A stretch of 64,000 nt of DNA. Source: Hippasteria phrygiana (lineage: Eukaryota; Echinodermata; Asteroidea; Valvatida; Goniasteridae). Where the stretch lies: contig JAZGUH010000526.1 of NCBI GenBank assembly GCA_037893225.1, forward strand, positions 264,001 to 328,000. Reading direction: 5' to 3'. Under the pieces are notes generated by a model, which was not told the DNA's origin, made no database searches, and saw only the letters and a program-made list of their open reading frames with translations. Every line of letters begins with the position of its first letter. Position 1 is the first letter of the stretch. Made by a program: the position numbers and the translations under genes. Positions 11,142 through 43,110 of the stretch are shown piece by piece.

Positions 11142-12017
11142 TTTTTGTGGCGTCATCCCTACGCAAGGGGTTAATGTAGTGTCACCTGCGCAACCCCTTT
11201 AGTGACGCGATGCACAGCTGCATGTAGTGAATCATGTAATTATTCCTCTTTATGATAGATGGAGGAGTAGTGAAAGCCAATAAATATCATAAAATGGAAG
11301 CTTTCTATGTGAACATTTAGTGCATGTACATTGTATGCCCACGCGCACATGCACTCAGGCATGGCCCTTGAAGCACCTCAAAGAATATTTCAAAAATATT
11401 TTGCATGTAATAATCACTCTCGTGTGTAATAGAGCACCGCCTAACATATCACATGTTATTTTGGTCTATACTTAAATGACACTTTGGCCTTCAAGGCAAA
11501 TCTTAGTTTTTGCACTGCGTTTGTTGATTGAAGAAGCATAACACAATATGTTCACAACATAATATTAAATTTAGATCGGTAGTTTTCCTTATACAAAATG
11601 CGCGCCTGTCAGTTTTGTTCAACTTAAAGGTGAAAAGAAATTGAAACAGGAAAAATGTTGTGAATAGTTCTGAAACAAAGATGAAATACATAAAAAAATC
11701 AACATTTGGATGTATTTTTGTTACAGTAATTTATCAAGATTTAGGACGAGAAAATCATGGGGTGTGTGTTCCTACCTGGCTGTGATGTCACCAGCTCTTG
11801 CCACGGCCTGCACACACATTTGTCTTACATAGTTGTGTGGATATTCCTTTGTTCCTGTAAGGAGAGCCTCAAACAATGGGAACAATGGTACCCCACACGT
11901 TGGTCAACAGTACCCCACATGAAAAATTCTAAAGATTAGGGACAAGTTGGAGCACAATGCAAGTTTGCAAGTATGCAAGGTCTAAATATTGAGCGACTTG
12001 CAAACACTAACGGTATT

Positions 12018-12216
12018 CATATTCGTCAAACAATCCACAAGGGAAACCGACTAGGTAAATTTGAATACATTTTCAAAGTGAACAAAGAAAACTGGTAGGA
12101 GCGGAATTCGAACATGCGACCTCCGGAAGAGTGCCGGTATGGTATTCCGGAGGTCGCAGGTTCGAATCCCGCTTCCTGCCAGTTTTCTTTGTTCACTTTG
12201 AAAAGTTATTCATATT
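12018..12216. repeat. Head-to-head palindrome of family B tRNA-like repeats
   Basis: The left arm (minus) and right arm (plus) both run TTTGTTCACTTTGAAAA, CCTGCCAGTTTTC, GGTTCGAATCCCGC and CGACCTCCGGAA, meeting at about 12128-12150. The left B-box is mutated (GAATTCGAACATG). The transcript would fold into a long hairpin. Confidence 0.75.
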
Positions 12217-13794
12217 CAATAGCTTGTAATTTTACACTACATGTAGGTGATGTCATCATGGCGTTTACTCTTTGACACAACTTCGTCCATCTCTGCCAAG
12301 TCTGAGTAAATTCCAAAGTTGTTTGATGACCAAAGTGCCGCGTACAAAAATTGTGCACAAATTCTATGCGGTTTGGAATAGAACTAAAATAAGACGAAAT
12401 AATAAAATCAGAACAATTACAAAGGCCAAAGCAAACTATAAGAAAGTGCAAGTGTACAGTAAGTGCAAATGCACCTGGAAACCTGCGAGGAACAAACAAA
12501 GGGAAACTAAAACTCACCGACTTGCCATTGTTATCTTTTTACAAAACGTACAAAAGTTTATTAGAAAATAATCATTCAAAGTTGCATTTTCTTTTGGTCC
12601 ATAAATTCTGCATTTCAAAAAATACAATGGATACTTCTATTAAAATAAAATGGAAAACAAAAATTAAGGAATCTTTGCATAGAAAAAAATACCGTTATAC
12701 AAATATTATTCAAAATTACAACTGATATTTTAAGAAAATACTCATATAATTGGCATGGGCAAAATATGAAAATCACAATATTACAGTGTAAATGAGCAAT
12801 ACTAGACTCGGACTGAGAGAAAAGTGTAACATGGTTACACCAACAAGTGATTAGGAGATCCCACAAAAGGTGGTGGTGTTATTTGCAAAGGCGATAATTT
12901 TTTGTCCTTAGGCCCAAACAATAAAGGTTTACAGGAAGTGCTAAAACATCAACAACCTCTTGAAAGTAAATACTCTTAAGAGAAAAACAATTATACACAC
13001 GCTATTCGTATCTACTTGAAAAAAAAAAGACCTCTTCTGCGGTCATTTTTAAGTGCCTCAATGCTAAAGATCTATTTTGATACGTCATAATGACAACTCT
13101 AAAATTGCCTTTTACAAGATTATAAAAGTAACTTTATTTAATTACAAATGCACTGCTTTTTAACAATCCGGCAATATGAAAAATAAAGCACTGCAATGCC
13201 ACTCTGTATGCAGCAGTAAGTACGGAATTCAATAAACAATCTTGCGCACATGAAGCAAAACATGTACTGTTGTCAATGCGCCCCTATTTACAGATTGCAT
13301 GAGCTAGATACATAATATACATGTACCTCTAACTTTCAAAGCATGATTTCCATTCAGTTTTAGGAGCAAAACCTCAAGTCAAAAATAATTTCAACTTGCC
13401 TCACGGATTCACAATTATGTACATTGTACCGGTTTATTGGGTTTAAAGGTATGCTAACAGCATTGACAGAACTGACAGTACTCGAGTCAAGCCTTGAATG
13501 CACAATAAAAACCCAAAACGTTATGTACAGGAATTTTTAGAGCATGCCATACAGATACTTATTCACAGCTAGGTTCATAGTGGGGTGGTGGCTGGTGAGC
13601 GGGCCTTGAGACTACAAGTCCCCTTTATCCAGCCGCAATTTTGGCCTATTTTTCAATGAACATAATTGTCCAAGTAAGTACACATGAGATACATAATTTT
13701 GTTGGTAGGTTTTTATAAACATCAGGTGCTCTCAACATGAGAGCACCTTCGAACTTTTGTTTTGAGCCCATTTCCATTTCAAGTTGGAACAGGG

Positions 13795-14020
13795 ATGTAG
13801 TCGAGTCCATCACAAGTCCCTGCAAGTCCATTACAAGTCCCTGCAAGTCCATCACAAGCCCTCCAGTCCTAATTCCAAGCTATTCAAATGAGCTTTGACA
13901 AAGGTATTCCTTTGTCATTGTTCATCCAGTTACTTGTGACCGGCTTTATGAGAGGACCCCTGACTGGACTTGCGAAAGGACATGTGAAAGGACTTGCAGG
14001 GACCTGAGTACAACTCTGAG
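13795..14020. mobile_element. Foldback repeat built of CAAGTCC words, copy 1
   Basis: About 225 bp with inverted arms made of AGTCCATCACAAGTCCCTGC and GGACTTGCAGGGACCTGAGT. A second, better-preserved copy at 38836-39049 ends GGGACTCGACTACAACTCTG. No coding. Confidence 0.65.
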
Positions 14021-14732
14021 TTGGAACTGCACCTGTTGGTTTATGAGAAACCAATATTACATTTTGTAAATTCACAATTCACTCAACGCAAGGCACACAC
14101 TGCACAACAAATTGTAAAATAAACACGGCACAAAATCGTATAAACTGTGAGATAAACGTATGTAGCGACTCGTGAGTGAATTAAGTGATTTATGAGCACC
14201 ATAAAGACCAAATGTTTATTTGAAATAGATCTGGCAGATAATTGCCTGGGGATAATCAATTATGATTGGCAGATGAAAATGTGAATGATAAAAGTGACTA
14301 ATTGGTTTAAGCTCTGACCATCTGGTCAACAACTGGTCTTGAGTAAGAATGCTTTGCATAGTAAGTCACTAATTTCTTGTTCTTAAAAAAATAAAAAATA
14401 AAATAATAATAAGTACATGGCTTAAGTACATACTTGCATTGGAATACTTGCAGCTGGACGTTCTGTTGTCCTTTCAACAATGTAACAAATATAATGTCAA
14501 AAAATGTATTTATTCAGCCTAAAATTCTAGACCATTTCTATTTACAAAAAGTGTTGTTCCAAACACAATCGTATTTTAAATGTCCACTTATACTAAGCTC
14601 TATCTGCAGCTATATCTGACATCAATTTATACTTTTATACATTTTATGTAGTCCTGGAACTTGACAAAGACAACTGTGCACACAGCAACAATGCTCAGAC
14701 AATAAAATTTGGATGGGTTGGCGCCTTCAGCT

Positions 14733-15356
14733 TAGCCTTGATCAAGGCTGTCAAGCGTTTTCCCTATTTACGAGCAAGCACCCAGCGCTGGCCTCTGCCT
14801 ACACGTACATGCACGTACGTACGTACTCCCCCACACACATCTGTAAACAGTACGTAGAATACAGTACATGCCCAGTCTCCATACGTACACGCATTGTCGA
14901 GGCGAAAGACAGCCTTGACCCAACCGTGGCGGGTTTCTTATGTATTTCTTTACATTTTTGGCCGAAACTGGCCGAGCCAATCAAACCTTGTAAACTTTGA
15001 CTCGAATATGCATATTCATGTGAGCATAGCTGCATGCACGATACACGTACACAGTCCAAAGTAAAACGCGCTTCCAAAGTAAACATGCGCTTTCAATGTA
15101 AACACGCACATGATGCGCGTGCGCGTCACCTCATCTCATTATCCAATGAGAGAAGACTGTTTACCACAGCGCGTACTCATTATCATAGTGAGCAAACACG
15201 GTTGGGTCAAGGCTGTCTTTCGCCACGACTATGCGTGTACGTATGGTGGTGACTGGGCACCAGGACTGGGCACGTACGTACTGGGTTGTGTTGGCTTGGT
15301 CAGCGCTGGGCGCTCGCTCTGCGGGGAAGAAAGCTTGACAGCCTTGATCAAGGCTA
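14733..15356. mobile_element. 620-bp palindromic MITE with TA duplication
   Basis: Element 14735-15354 flanked by TA. The outer arms GCCTTGATCAAGGCTGTCAA are themselves palindromic (CCTTGATCAAGG). A second inner inverted pair lies at about 14880-14932 and 15188-15245, sharing TACGTACACGCAT and GGCGAAAGACAGCCTTGACC. The TA target fits Tc1/mariner-like elements. No transposase. Confidence 0.78.
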
Positions 15357-15384
15357 CATTCAGCTTGGAAAGCACATTCTGATA

Positions 15385-15698
15385 TTAACCACTTGGATAC
15401 GGACAACAGCCATAGTTGCAGTTAAAAAAAAAACAAAAAAAACGTCTGGCCACTAATAGCACATTCCTGTGCATGCTCAGTCCATTCATGTTTCAACTAT
15501 ATTGTTTTCAAATGGGAGTGTAATGAATAGGTGGAGTTTTTTCAAAGCTTTCATTCACATGAAAGGGGGGCTCCAAGTGTGATGAATAGGACCACTCTAT
15601 TCAGTGTGGTGCCTATTGTTTGCATTTACGCTTGGCTGCACAGCATGGTTCTTGGCAGACCAGCCCCCCCATCAATAACAGCTTAGGCAAGGGGTTAA
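15385..15698. mobile_element. TTAA-flanked MITE family 2, copy 1
   Basis: Element 15389-15694 between TTAA sites; ends CCACTTGGATACG and (inverted) CCCCTTGCCTAAG. Shared inner words with the inverted copy at 59423-59731: ACCACTCTATTCAGTGTGG, TGCCTATTGTTTGCATTTA. Probably piggyBac-type by target site. Confidence 0.75.
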
Positions 15699-15699
15699 C

Positions 15700-17360
15700 C
15701 AAAGTGTCATTAGCAGGTAATCAAAACCCAAACATGAAATACAATTAACTGAATACACGGGATGAGGGATCCAGGTGAATACCTCCTCTTCCCAGCTTCA
15801 CTTGTTTCCCATTGACGTCTTGATAGACCACCCAGTGGCACACCCAGAATTTGATTAGGGGGGAGCCTAAAAAATGTTTTCCAAAACATTTTTTTAATTT
15901 TGTTCATAAATTTTTCAAAAAAGTTCCCCCCCCAATTGTTTCCCCCTAGAAAAGTGAGATAGGAGGGATAGGCCTGTTCTGACATTGTAGCACATATATA
16001 CTACTCAGAAACATGCCACATTCATGTTGGCGTTAATTTGTGTAACTAACAAACAAACCAACCAAAAATTGGAAAAGCACCAGGGGAGGGGGAAACTTCG
16101 GTCCCCGAGGGCCCCCCCGAGGCTCCCCTCATTGAAGGCAGGTTTTGTTCTTTTATGACAATATAAGTATAAGCTGTCTACTCGCGTGGCACTACGCATA
16201 ACACAGAGGAGCACAAAACATGCTGTCAGATGTGATGTCATATGCAAGATCTTTGTTACAATGGACCGATCCAGACGTGTTGACCAATCACAATCGCACG
16301 TGTCACATGTCCTCCACTTTTGTGGTCGGTCACTACGTGCTTAATTTGATTGCTGAAGACATAGCTGTGTACAAACCTAATGACCATGACAAACTGGACG
16401 GATATTTGCATGGTAATGTTGGGCATGATCGGTGGATCTGTTAGTCACGTGGTACTATAGCACCATCTCCTAATCTATCGTCCGCGCAAGCATCAGTCGA
16501 TCGTGCAAACGTTGGCTGATCGTGAAGGGCAAAGTTTGTGACATCTGACAATTACACAGGAGAACTTGCACCATTGGCAGATTACGAACCCATTCCTGAA
16601 TGATCTATCAATTGTGCAAGTTCTGCCCTCACAATCAGTTAACCGTCAAATTATGCGCAGTAAAGCTACCCTGCACGATAGTTAGAAGCGCAAACTCTAC
16701 CCTGTGACATCGTCCAATGTTTGCATGATCAGATGGTGCTTGCACCAATGATAGATTGCGTAACAAGGCAGTACTCACGCAGATCCACTGATTGCACCAA
16801 CAGTATCACTATAATAAATCAACTGTGAACACAATAAGGCCGAGACAGAATATTGACTTATTCTACCTAAAACAGACTCTGAAAGCTTCACTTAAAATGA
16901 ATGTAATGGAGCTCAGTTATTCAATAATAATCAACAAACATACATGGGAAACTGGCTAGGTATTAGGTAACTGGCTGACTAGGTTAACTGACGGGGTAAG
17001 ATTGGCCAAAAATGAAAAATAAAATAAAAATCCACAAGGACCCCAGATCAACATATAGTTTGTATTTGCCTAAAGGCACCCCCTTAAAATATCCGTTTTT
17101 ATTGGTCTACATCCACTTTTACAGCTAAAAACACCTTTAGTACAACACCTCAGGAATTCCAGATTGCAAAAGAGATTCTATAAACAATTCTGAAATCCCG
17201 ACAAGAAATCCTGAAATCAGGAAAAATCCTGACAAATCCCACCCCTGCTTTAAAAGTTGCTCAAAATTACCTAGTCAGTTTCCCTTGTGTTTTTTGGGGT
17301 ATTACATGATTAAAAAGTCGCATCCTCATCAAGTGATCCCCACATTGGCACTTTCCATAG
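15700..17360. other. Intergenic, no gene recognised
   Basis: No exon-like open frame. 16480-16760 is rich in GATCGTGCA/TTGCAC-type words but I cannot define an element. A family B body fragment lies at 17265-17345 (CCTAGTCAGTTTCCCTTGTG). Confidence 0.45.
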
Positions 17361-17655
17361 ACGAATTTCATAGAGTTGCTTATTTAAGCACAAAAAACCT
17401 TGCGAAGTAAAAAATGGTTACCGGCCAAAACTCTGTGTGATTGTTATGCTAAGTAACAACAGCTAAATACCAGTCGCAAGTAATATACATCACATGGCGT
17501 TTTGGCCGATAACCTGATTTTACTATTAACCCTAACAGTCCTGAATCCTCCAATTTTAATATGATTTTCCACACACCCTAGGGAGTTAGGGTTAAGCAAG
17601 GTTTTTTGTGCTTAAGCAAATTTTGTGCTTAAGCAGCTCTATGAAATTGGCCCCG
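17361..17655. mobile_element. 'AATTTCATAGAG' foldback MITE with a 62-bp element nested in it
   Basis: Inverted ends CGAATTTCATAGAGTTGCTT and AAGCAGCTCTATGAAATTGG. Interrupted by the 62-bp TTAA element at 17530-17591. Related copies lie at about 24419-24771, 52700-52880 and 55726-56113. Confidence 0.65.
17526..17595. mobile_element. 62-bp TTAA/CCCTAAC element, copy 1
   Basis: Element 17530-17591 begins CCCTAAC and ends GTTAGGG, with TTAA on each side. In inverted orientation it matches the 62-bp copy at 40524-40585 along its whole length. Confidence 0.78.
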
Positions 17656-17779
17656 TGTTGTATCATAAAGTTAGAACATTTTCCCTGGCTACATGGCATA
17701 ATTATTTTATGACTTAAGACTAGTGCCCCACTGAACAAAGACACACTGAACCCACCAGGAGACCACCAGCATATGGTAA

Positions 17780-17868
17780 GATAACTCAGTCAGCAGAGTG
17801 CCGGTACGGTAACCCAGAGGTAGCAGGTTCAAATCCCGCACCTGCCAGTTTTCTTTGTTTCCTTTGAA
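17780..17868 (+). repeat. tRNA-like repeat family B, plus-strand head
   Basis: A-box-like TAACTCAGTCAGCAGAGTGC and B-box GGTTCAAATCCCGC, then CCTGCCAGTTTTCTTTGTTT. Confidence 0.65.
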
Positions 17869-18084
17869 AACTGATACTAATCATGATAGTAGTCTGATCC
17901 AGCAACATGTGTTGTTACAGTGTGCGAGTCTGTCCACTACACACAATGTCAGCACGCATTCCTGACTTACTTCTAGATCAAAAAGCATCCGAAATAGCTG
18001 GCGAATGGAGGAGATCCAGTTGAGTCCAACGTATGACTTCCCAAGGTGTTCCTCTAGAAAGTTTGTATAGTCATGGAGTGCCGT

Positions 18085-18425
18085 GGCCTTGTGGTATAGT
18101 GTACCAGACTCAAGATCTCTCTGATACCGGTACTACAGATTGTGGGTTAAAGACCAGCAGGGGTCATATGGTGCTGGTATCCTTAAGCAAGACACTTTGT
18201 CACAAGTTGCTTCTCTCCACCCAGGAGTAAATGGGTACCTGTGAGGGCAGTGATGGTTATGTGTTTGATTTAGCCCATGTGCGATTAACTTGCAGCCGGG
18301 GCTGTATACTCCCCAGGGAGGTGAGGTTTCAGGAATGTTTGATGGGTCTGATGATCAGGGGTAATAAATATAGCACCTTGAGCACTGTGATTACAGAGAA
18401 TATGTGCGCTTTATAAATCTACACA
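18085..18425 (+). repeat. tRNA-derived SINE family C, near full length
   Basis: Head with A-box-like GGCCTTGTGGTATAGTG and B-box-like GTGGGTTAAAGACC; body with GGTACCTGTGAGGGCAGTG and CTGTATACTCCCCAGGGAG; tail GTGCGCTTTATAAATCTACA then T-rich. Layout as in animal SINEs; a partial inverted copy lies at 9395-9535. Confidence 0.7.
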
Positions 18426-20008
18426 TTACTTTTATTACATTTTTCTTCTGGAAGTTGGACCCTAGTTACTCGACTGTGTTGCCCCTTAATGTTACTTACT
18501 TACTTTACTGGCAATGTTCCAACTACATGCAAAATGAACACCTATTATGGACGGATGTAGAATTAGTCTGAAGACGAATACCAAAAAGTATAAAAATGGG
18601 AAATTAGGCCTTTTTTTCTCTCTGATTACCCTACCCCCCCCCCCCCCCCCCCAGGTTAGTTCACTCTACATTTCACTAGCCCGTTCACTAAAAGGTCTCA
18701 CCAAAAAATCCTGAAACCAGGAAAAATCTTGAGAAATCTCGCCCCTGGTTATAGTTTCATAAGTACATGTAAGTTACTTCTCACTAGCCTGTGGGGCAAC
18801 CCAAGTACATCTAACTACAGCTGTTCTAACTAGTGTTTGTACATTGGGCTAGTAAGCACATCGAGTCCTGAAAATTGCTATCAAATGGGGGTACTGCACA
18901 TATATTTGGAATACTTAGGCAGTTATCCAGGTAAGGATAACAGGCAACATTATCATGAAGTTCTATCATTACGTTTTATCTTTAACACCTCTCTATTTAA
19001 ACTGAAATTGGTCAAAATACTACTTCAGCCCTATTTAAAAACAATGTTTTAAATGCATTAATGTTCAAGGCACTTCAAAAAACTTGCACTTCAAATTTAA
19101 AACCTTTTTCAAGTTTTAGAACACTTACATAATATTTCTTGTACTGCAATTATTGGTCCACGCAAACAAATCTTACACTTTGCCAAAAATATTTTGAATA
19201 TTGAAAGAGCCAGGCTTTTCGTCAGAAAAAACCTCTTCTTTGGTCTTTCAGAGCCACACTATTTGTACATTTATTCAAAATATATTCCGAAATAATTTCT
19301 CTTTGAACAAGAAAATACAAAATATAATTTGGTCCTTGTTGAAGATTTGTTTACAAATATACTTTTTAGCAGATATGCAAACTTTCATCTGCACTCGATT
19401 TTACTTTTTGTTTTGTTGCAAAGAATATCATTTTTGTTAAATGTTATCATGAAAATATTTTGTTCATAGTGTCTTGGCAGCAACTTGTACCTATCTACTT
19501 TAGTGTGACCACGGGTGAAATGCAATGTTAAATGTAATTATTATTTTAATGCACTTCTCCAAACCATATTCCTCTAGCTCCTGACTACATCAGCATTCAT
19601 CTAAAAACATCATTAAATGGTTGTTTTTTTTACATTTGTCTATTTGATCAACATATTCCTGAAAAAAATACACTTTGATTTTGTTTGGTCACCATTCACT
19701 ATTTGTCTCAAAAATAGCATTAATTGAAAAACAATCTTAAAATGCAAAAATGCCACATTTTGAATTGCCGACCCTACCAGCCTCACGGTTTTCCTGTGCC
19801 CCAGGGCTAAATATAGGAGAATTCTTCAAACTTCTTCGTCAACAAATCACCTGTATCTCATCATTCATCTACTGGTATTTTTCAGGATTTCTTTTTAAAG
19901 CAGTAGCTGAAAAGAACATGGAAGCCTTGCCAATGTTAACAATTAAACCCTCTGAAGCAAATGTCCAAAAACTTCCAAATAGAGTCAGTGTGTCCACCAA
20001 ATGTAAAA

Positions 20009-20550
20009 CTACCAAGTAGGGCTGTTCATTTTCGAATAATTTAGTAATCGATTATTCGAGACTGGGCTTGACCGAATATTTGAATATTCGATACTCGCCG
20101 ATCAAGTCTTTCAGGTGTCTGCTGCAACTGCATGCCGCGCCGGTAAAAAGCTGCATGCAAAGCACGCCGGTGTTTTACATGCGGCGATCGATATTACAGA
20201 CCACCCGATGGACATTTTTTTGCATTGTATCAAGATCATTACGAGTACGTAGGCCTATAACGTTCTGAGAACAAGAAACCAAACTCCAGCCCGCGTTTTT
20301 GCAATAATTATTTTAGAAGTGTCAAGGGTTTTAGGGTCGGGAACCATCAACCTCTGTCCACAAAAAAAATGCGGCGTTTGACACTGCTAAGTGCCGTAAC
20401 TTTTCTATTAAAATAGCATCATAGTCGTATCTTTATGTGCATATATATTTTTTTTCGAATATTCGAACCGGAAAAAAGCTATTCGAATTTTCGGTTGATG
20501 ATCGAATATTAGAATATTCGCTATATATTCGGGACAGCCCTACTACCAAG
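20009..20550. mobile_element. hAT-type MITE, copy 2, with perfect 8-bp target duplication
   Basis: Element 20017-20542 starts TAGGGCTGTTCATTTTCGAA and ends ATATTCGGGACAGCCCTA, flanked on both sides by CTACCAAG. The 8-bp duplication and CAGGG/TAGGG-type ends are hAT traits. Rich in ATTCGAATATT words. No transposase. Confidence 0.88.
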
Positions 20551-20883
20551 TTTGGGCTTAGTAACTTTTCCTATAATACACTTTGAGAAATGGCCTCTGC
20601 AGGACAAAGTATTGGTGGCGCACTGTTATTGTGAATTTTCAAAATTAGCTACAGACCTTTTTCATGTCTCGTCATTGACTGCATAGTAGTATAGTGATGC
20701 TTATGACGTGCCTATTCAGGTAAACCAGTCACTCTGTATGGACTTACATGGTTTAACCTGTCCGATACGATACACATGCACTACGATTACTCTAAGGCGG
20801 TCTGCAGGCAGTAGTTTTGTTTAACACTTCACGCCGTCTGATCACATGGGTTAAAAAAAGCCCATCGGCTGGGGAATTCCTAC

Positions 20884-41221
<20,338 letters not shown>

Positions 41222-41299
41222 CTTAGCTCTCCAGTGGACGCCGTTGAGAAGTTTCTTTATCTGCCGCTCGACTTAGTTCTCAGGGCAACAGCAAGTTTC

Positions 41300-42720
41300 A
41301 GGAACTTCAAGCAGTTTCGCATCTTGTGCTTGTTCTTACAGAAATCAAACCATTCAACATTACTGGCATGTTATTGCCCTTTTCCACGTACCAATTTGCT
41401 TCGGGCGGCAATAATTAAAGGTACTTTCCTTGGTATAATTAGCAATTTCAATATTTCTTTGGGGCAATGTTAGTGCTATGAGGAATCTCACTACCAGAGA
41501 TTTGTTTCATTTTTGCATACAGCAAGTTATCAAACATCTCCCCGAGCCGTTTTTTTTTCCTGAACACCTTCTGTTTGTACCCCTCATTTCCTTCTTGTTC
41601 CCAAAATCACTTTTGTTCAGTCCAGGATCATTTTATCAACAGGTCCCCCAAAGAGGAGAAGTATTCCAGGAATGTAAAAGTCCTGACACCATCAACCTGA
41701 AGGGGAGAACAAAAAGAGATAAAACTTAACTTTCATTTGATGAAAGTTTACTGCACGGGTCAAGATAAGTCCCAAAACAACCTCTAGACAAATGTTTATT
41801 TGCCACATCTCAAGCCTTTCTGTATGTAACAGTGCAGCACAAAATAAGCAGCAAGAAAGAACAATTTTCCACTAAAAAGTCAACTTTGGGATTTTAACAA
41901 TTGTCCATTTCAAAACCCCTATTCTATATCACATCCCAAAGTTTTTAAACTAAATCCAGTCTCGAAATATTTTTGGGGGATGATTTGTTCTCTTTTTTTG
42001 AGCTTGGGTTTTGAAGTGGGCATAGATTAAAAAAACAGAGCTTCAGGTTCTCAAAACAAGGGGTCAAGACTCTGACAACTCCAAAAGGTTGCATCGGGGC
42101 TAGGAATGAGGTTCCACAACACACGATATACCAAATTAAAGCTTTTAACCTGTACTTTCAGGAAATACCATAATCTTCAATTTCAAATTGTGACTTTCTA
42201 CCCATTTCAAGGGAACCTGGGACCAACAAAACCTTTTGAACATTCTCAAAGCACTATTCTCAAAGGGTATGGATGACATGCAAACCATGTAATGTATGCA
42301 GAAACCTATGACACTGCGAACCAGTCCAAACATTCACAGATTCTATTCTAAATGTCTGCATTGAATTAAAAGATTCTCTAGTCTCATATCTTTGCATGGA
42401 ATACAAGGAAGATGATAACCAGAAAAATCCATTTTAATAACAATAAAAATAAGGAATTCATGGGGAATATCTTTCAAGGTAACAGTTAATGATGAACACA
42501 AACCCCCTGGACTTATAAGTAATAATGCCACATTATTAGCCAATAATTAGATTCACAAGTAAATTATAAACAATATGACCAATCATGTATTCATTCTACA
42601 GTGCCTGGTCTTCCAAAGCCAGTATATGGTTGATACTGTTTGTCATGACGCTTTGAGAATGTCAAAAAAGGTTTATTTCAATATTTATGGAGATACTAAG
42701 TAGTAAGCACAAATTTGGCT
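41300..42720. other. Upstream region of CDK4/6
   Basis: Contains the 5' UTR and promoter of CDK4/6 on the minus strand, but neither TATA box nor transcription start can be fixed by eye. Confidence 0.4.
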
Positions 42721-42734
42721 AATCACAGAAAAGG

Positions 42735-42988
42735 TTTCATCAAACAATCCACAAGGGAAACTGACCAGGTAAATTTGAATACATTTTCAAAGTGAACAAA
42801 GAAACTGGCAGGAACGGGATTCGAACCTGCGACCTCCGGGTTACCGGCACTATGACTTCTGACAGTTTATGACTTCTGACTAGCGCCTGCCCGAACAAAG
42901 ATACTGACAATTTGGGAGACCGCCAACAAAGGGTCGCAGGTTCAAATCCCGCTCCTGCCAGTTTCTTTGTTCACTTAGAAAAGGTTTG
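42735..42988. repeat. Head-to-head family B tRNA-like repeats
   Basis: Left arm minus (GGTTCGAATCCCGTTCCTGC when reversed), right arm plus (GGTTCAAATCCCGCTCCTGC), both ending TTTGTTCACTT. Between them is family B body sequence GAACAAAGATACTGACAATT. Confidence 0.72.
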
Positions 42989-43110
42989 TTAAACCCTAAC
43001 CCTGCCAGACGCAGCACAGTGCATCTGTGGTGACAGCTTCACTTTGCTGCACTAAATATGATGCGTCTCGCAGGGTTTCTAGCCAAAATACCCCGGAGGG
43101 TTAGGGTTAA
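42989..43110. mobile_element. TTAA/CCCTAAC element with CAGACGCAGCACAG core
   Basis: Ends CCCTAACCCTGCC and GGAGGGTTAGGG; TTAA on both sides. Directly follows the family B palindrome. Confidence 0.6.

Larger units (their letters stand above)
10266..14732. other. Intergenic, no gene recognised apart from listed repeats
   Basis: AT-rich DNA between the two convergent genes. Apart from the 68-bp duplication, the family B palindrome and the CAAGTCC foldback, I find nothing to annotate. Confidence 0.5.
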
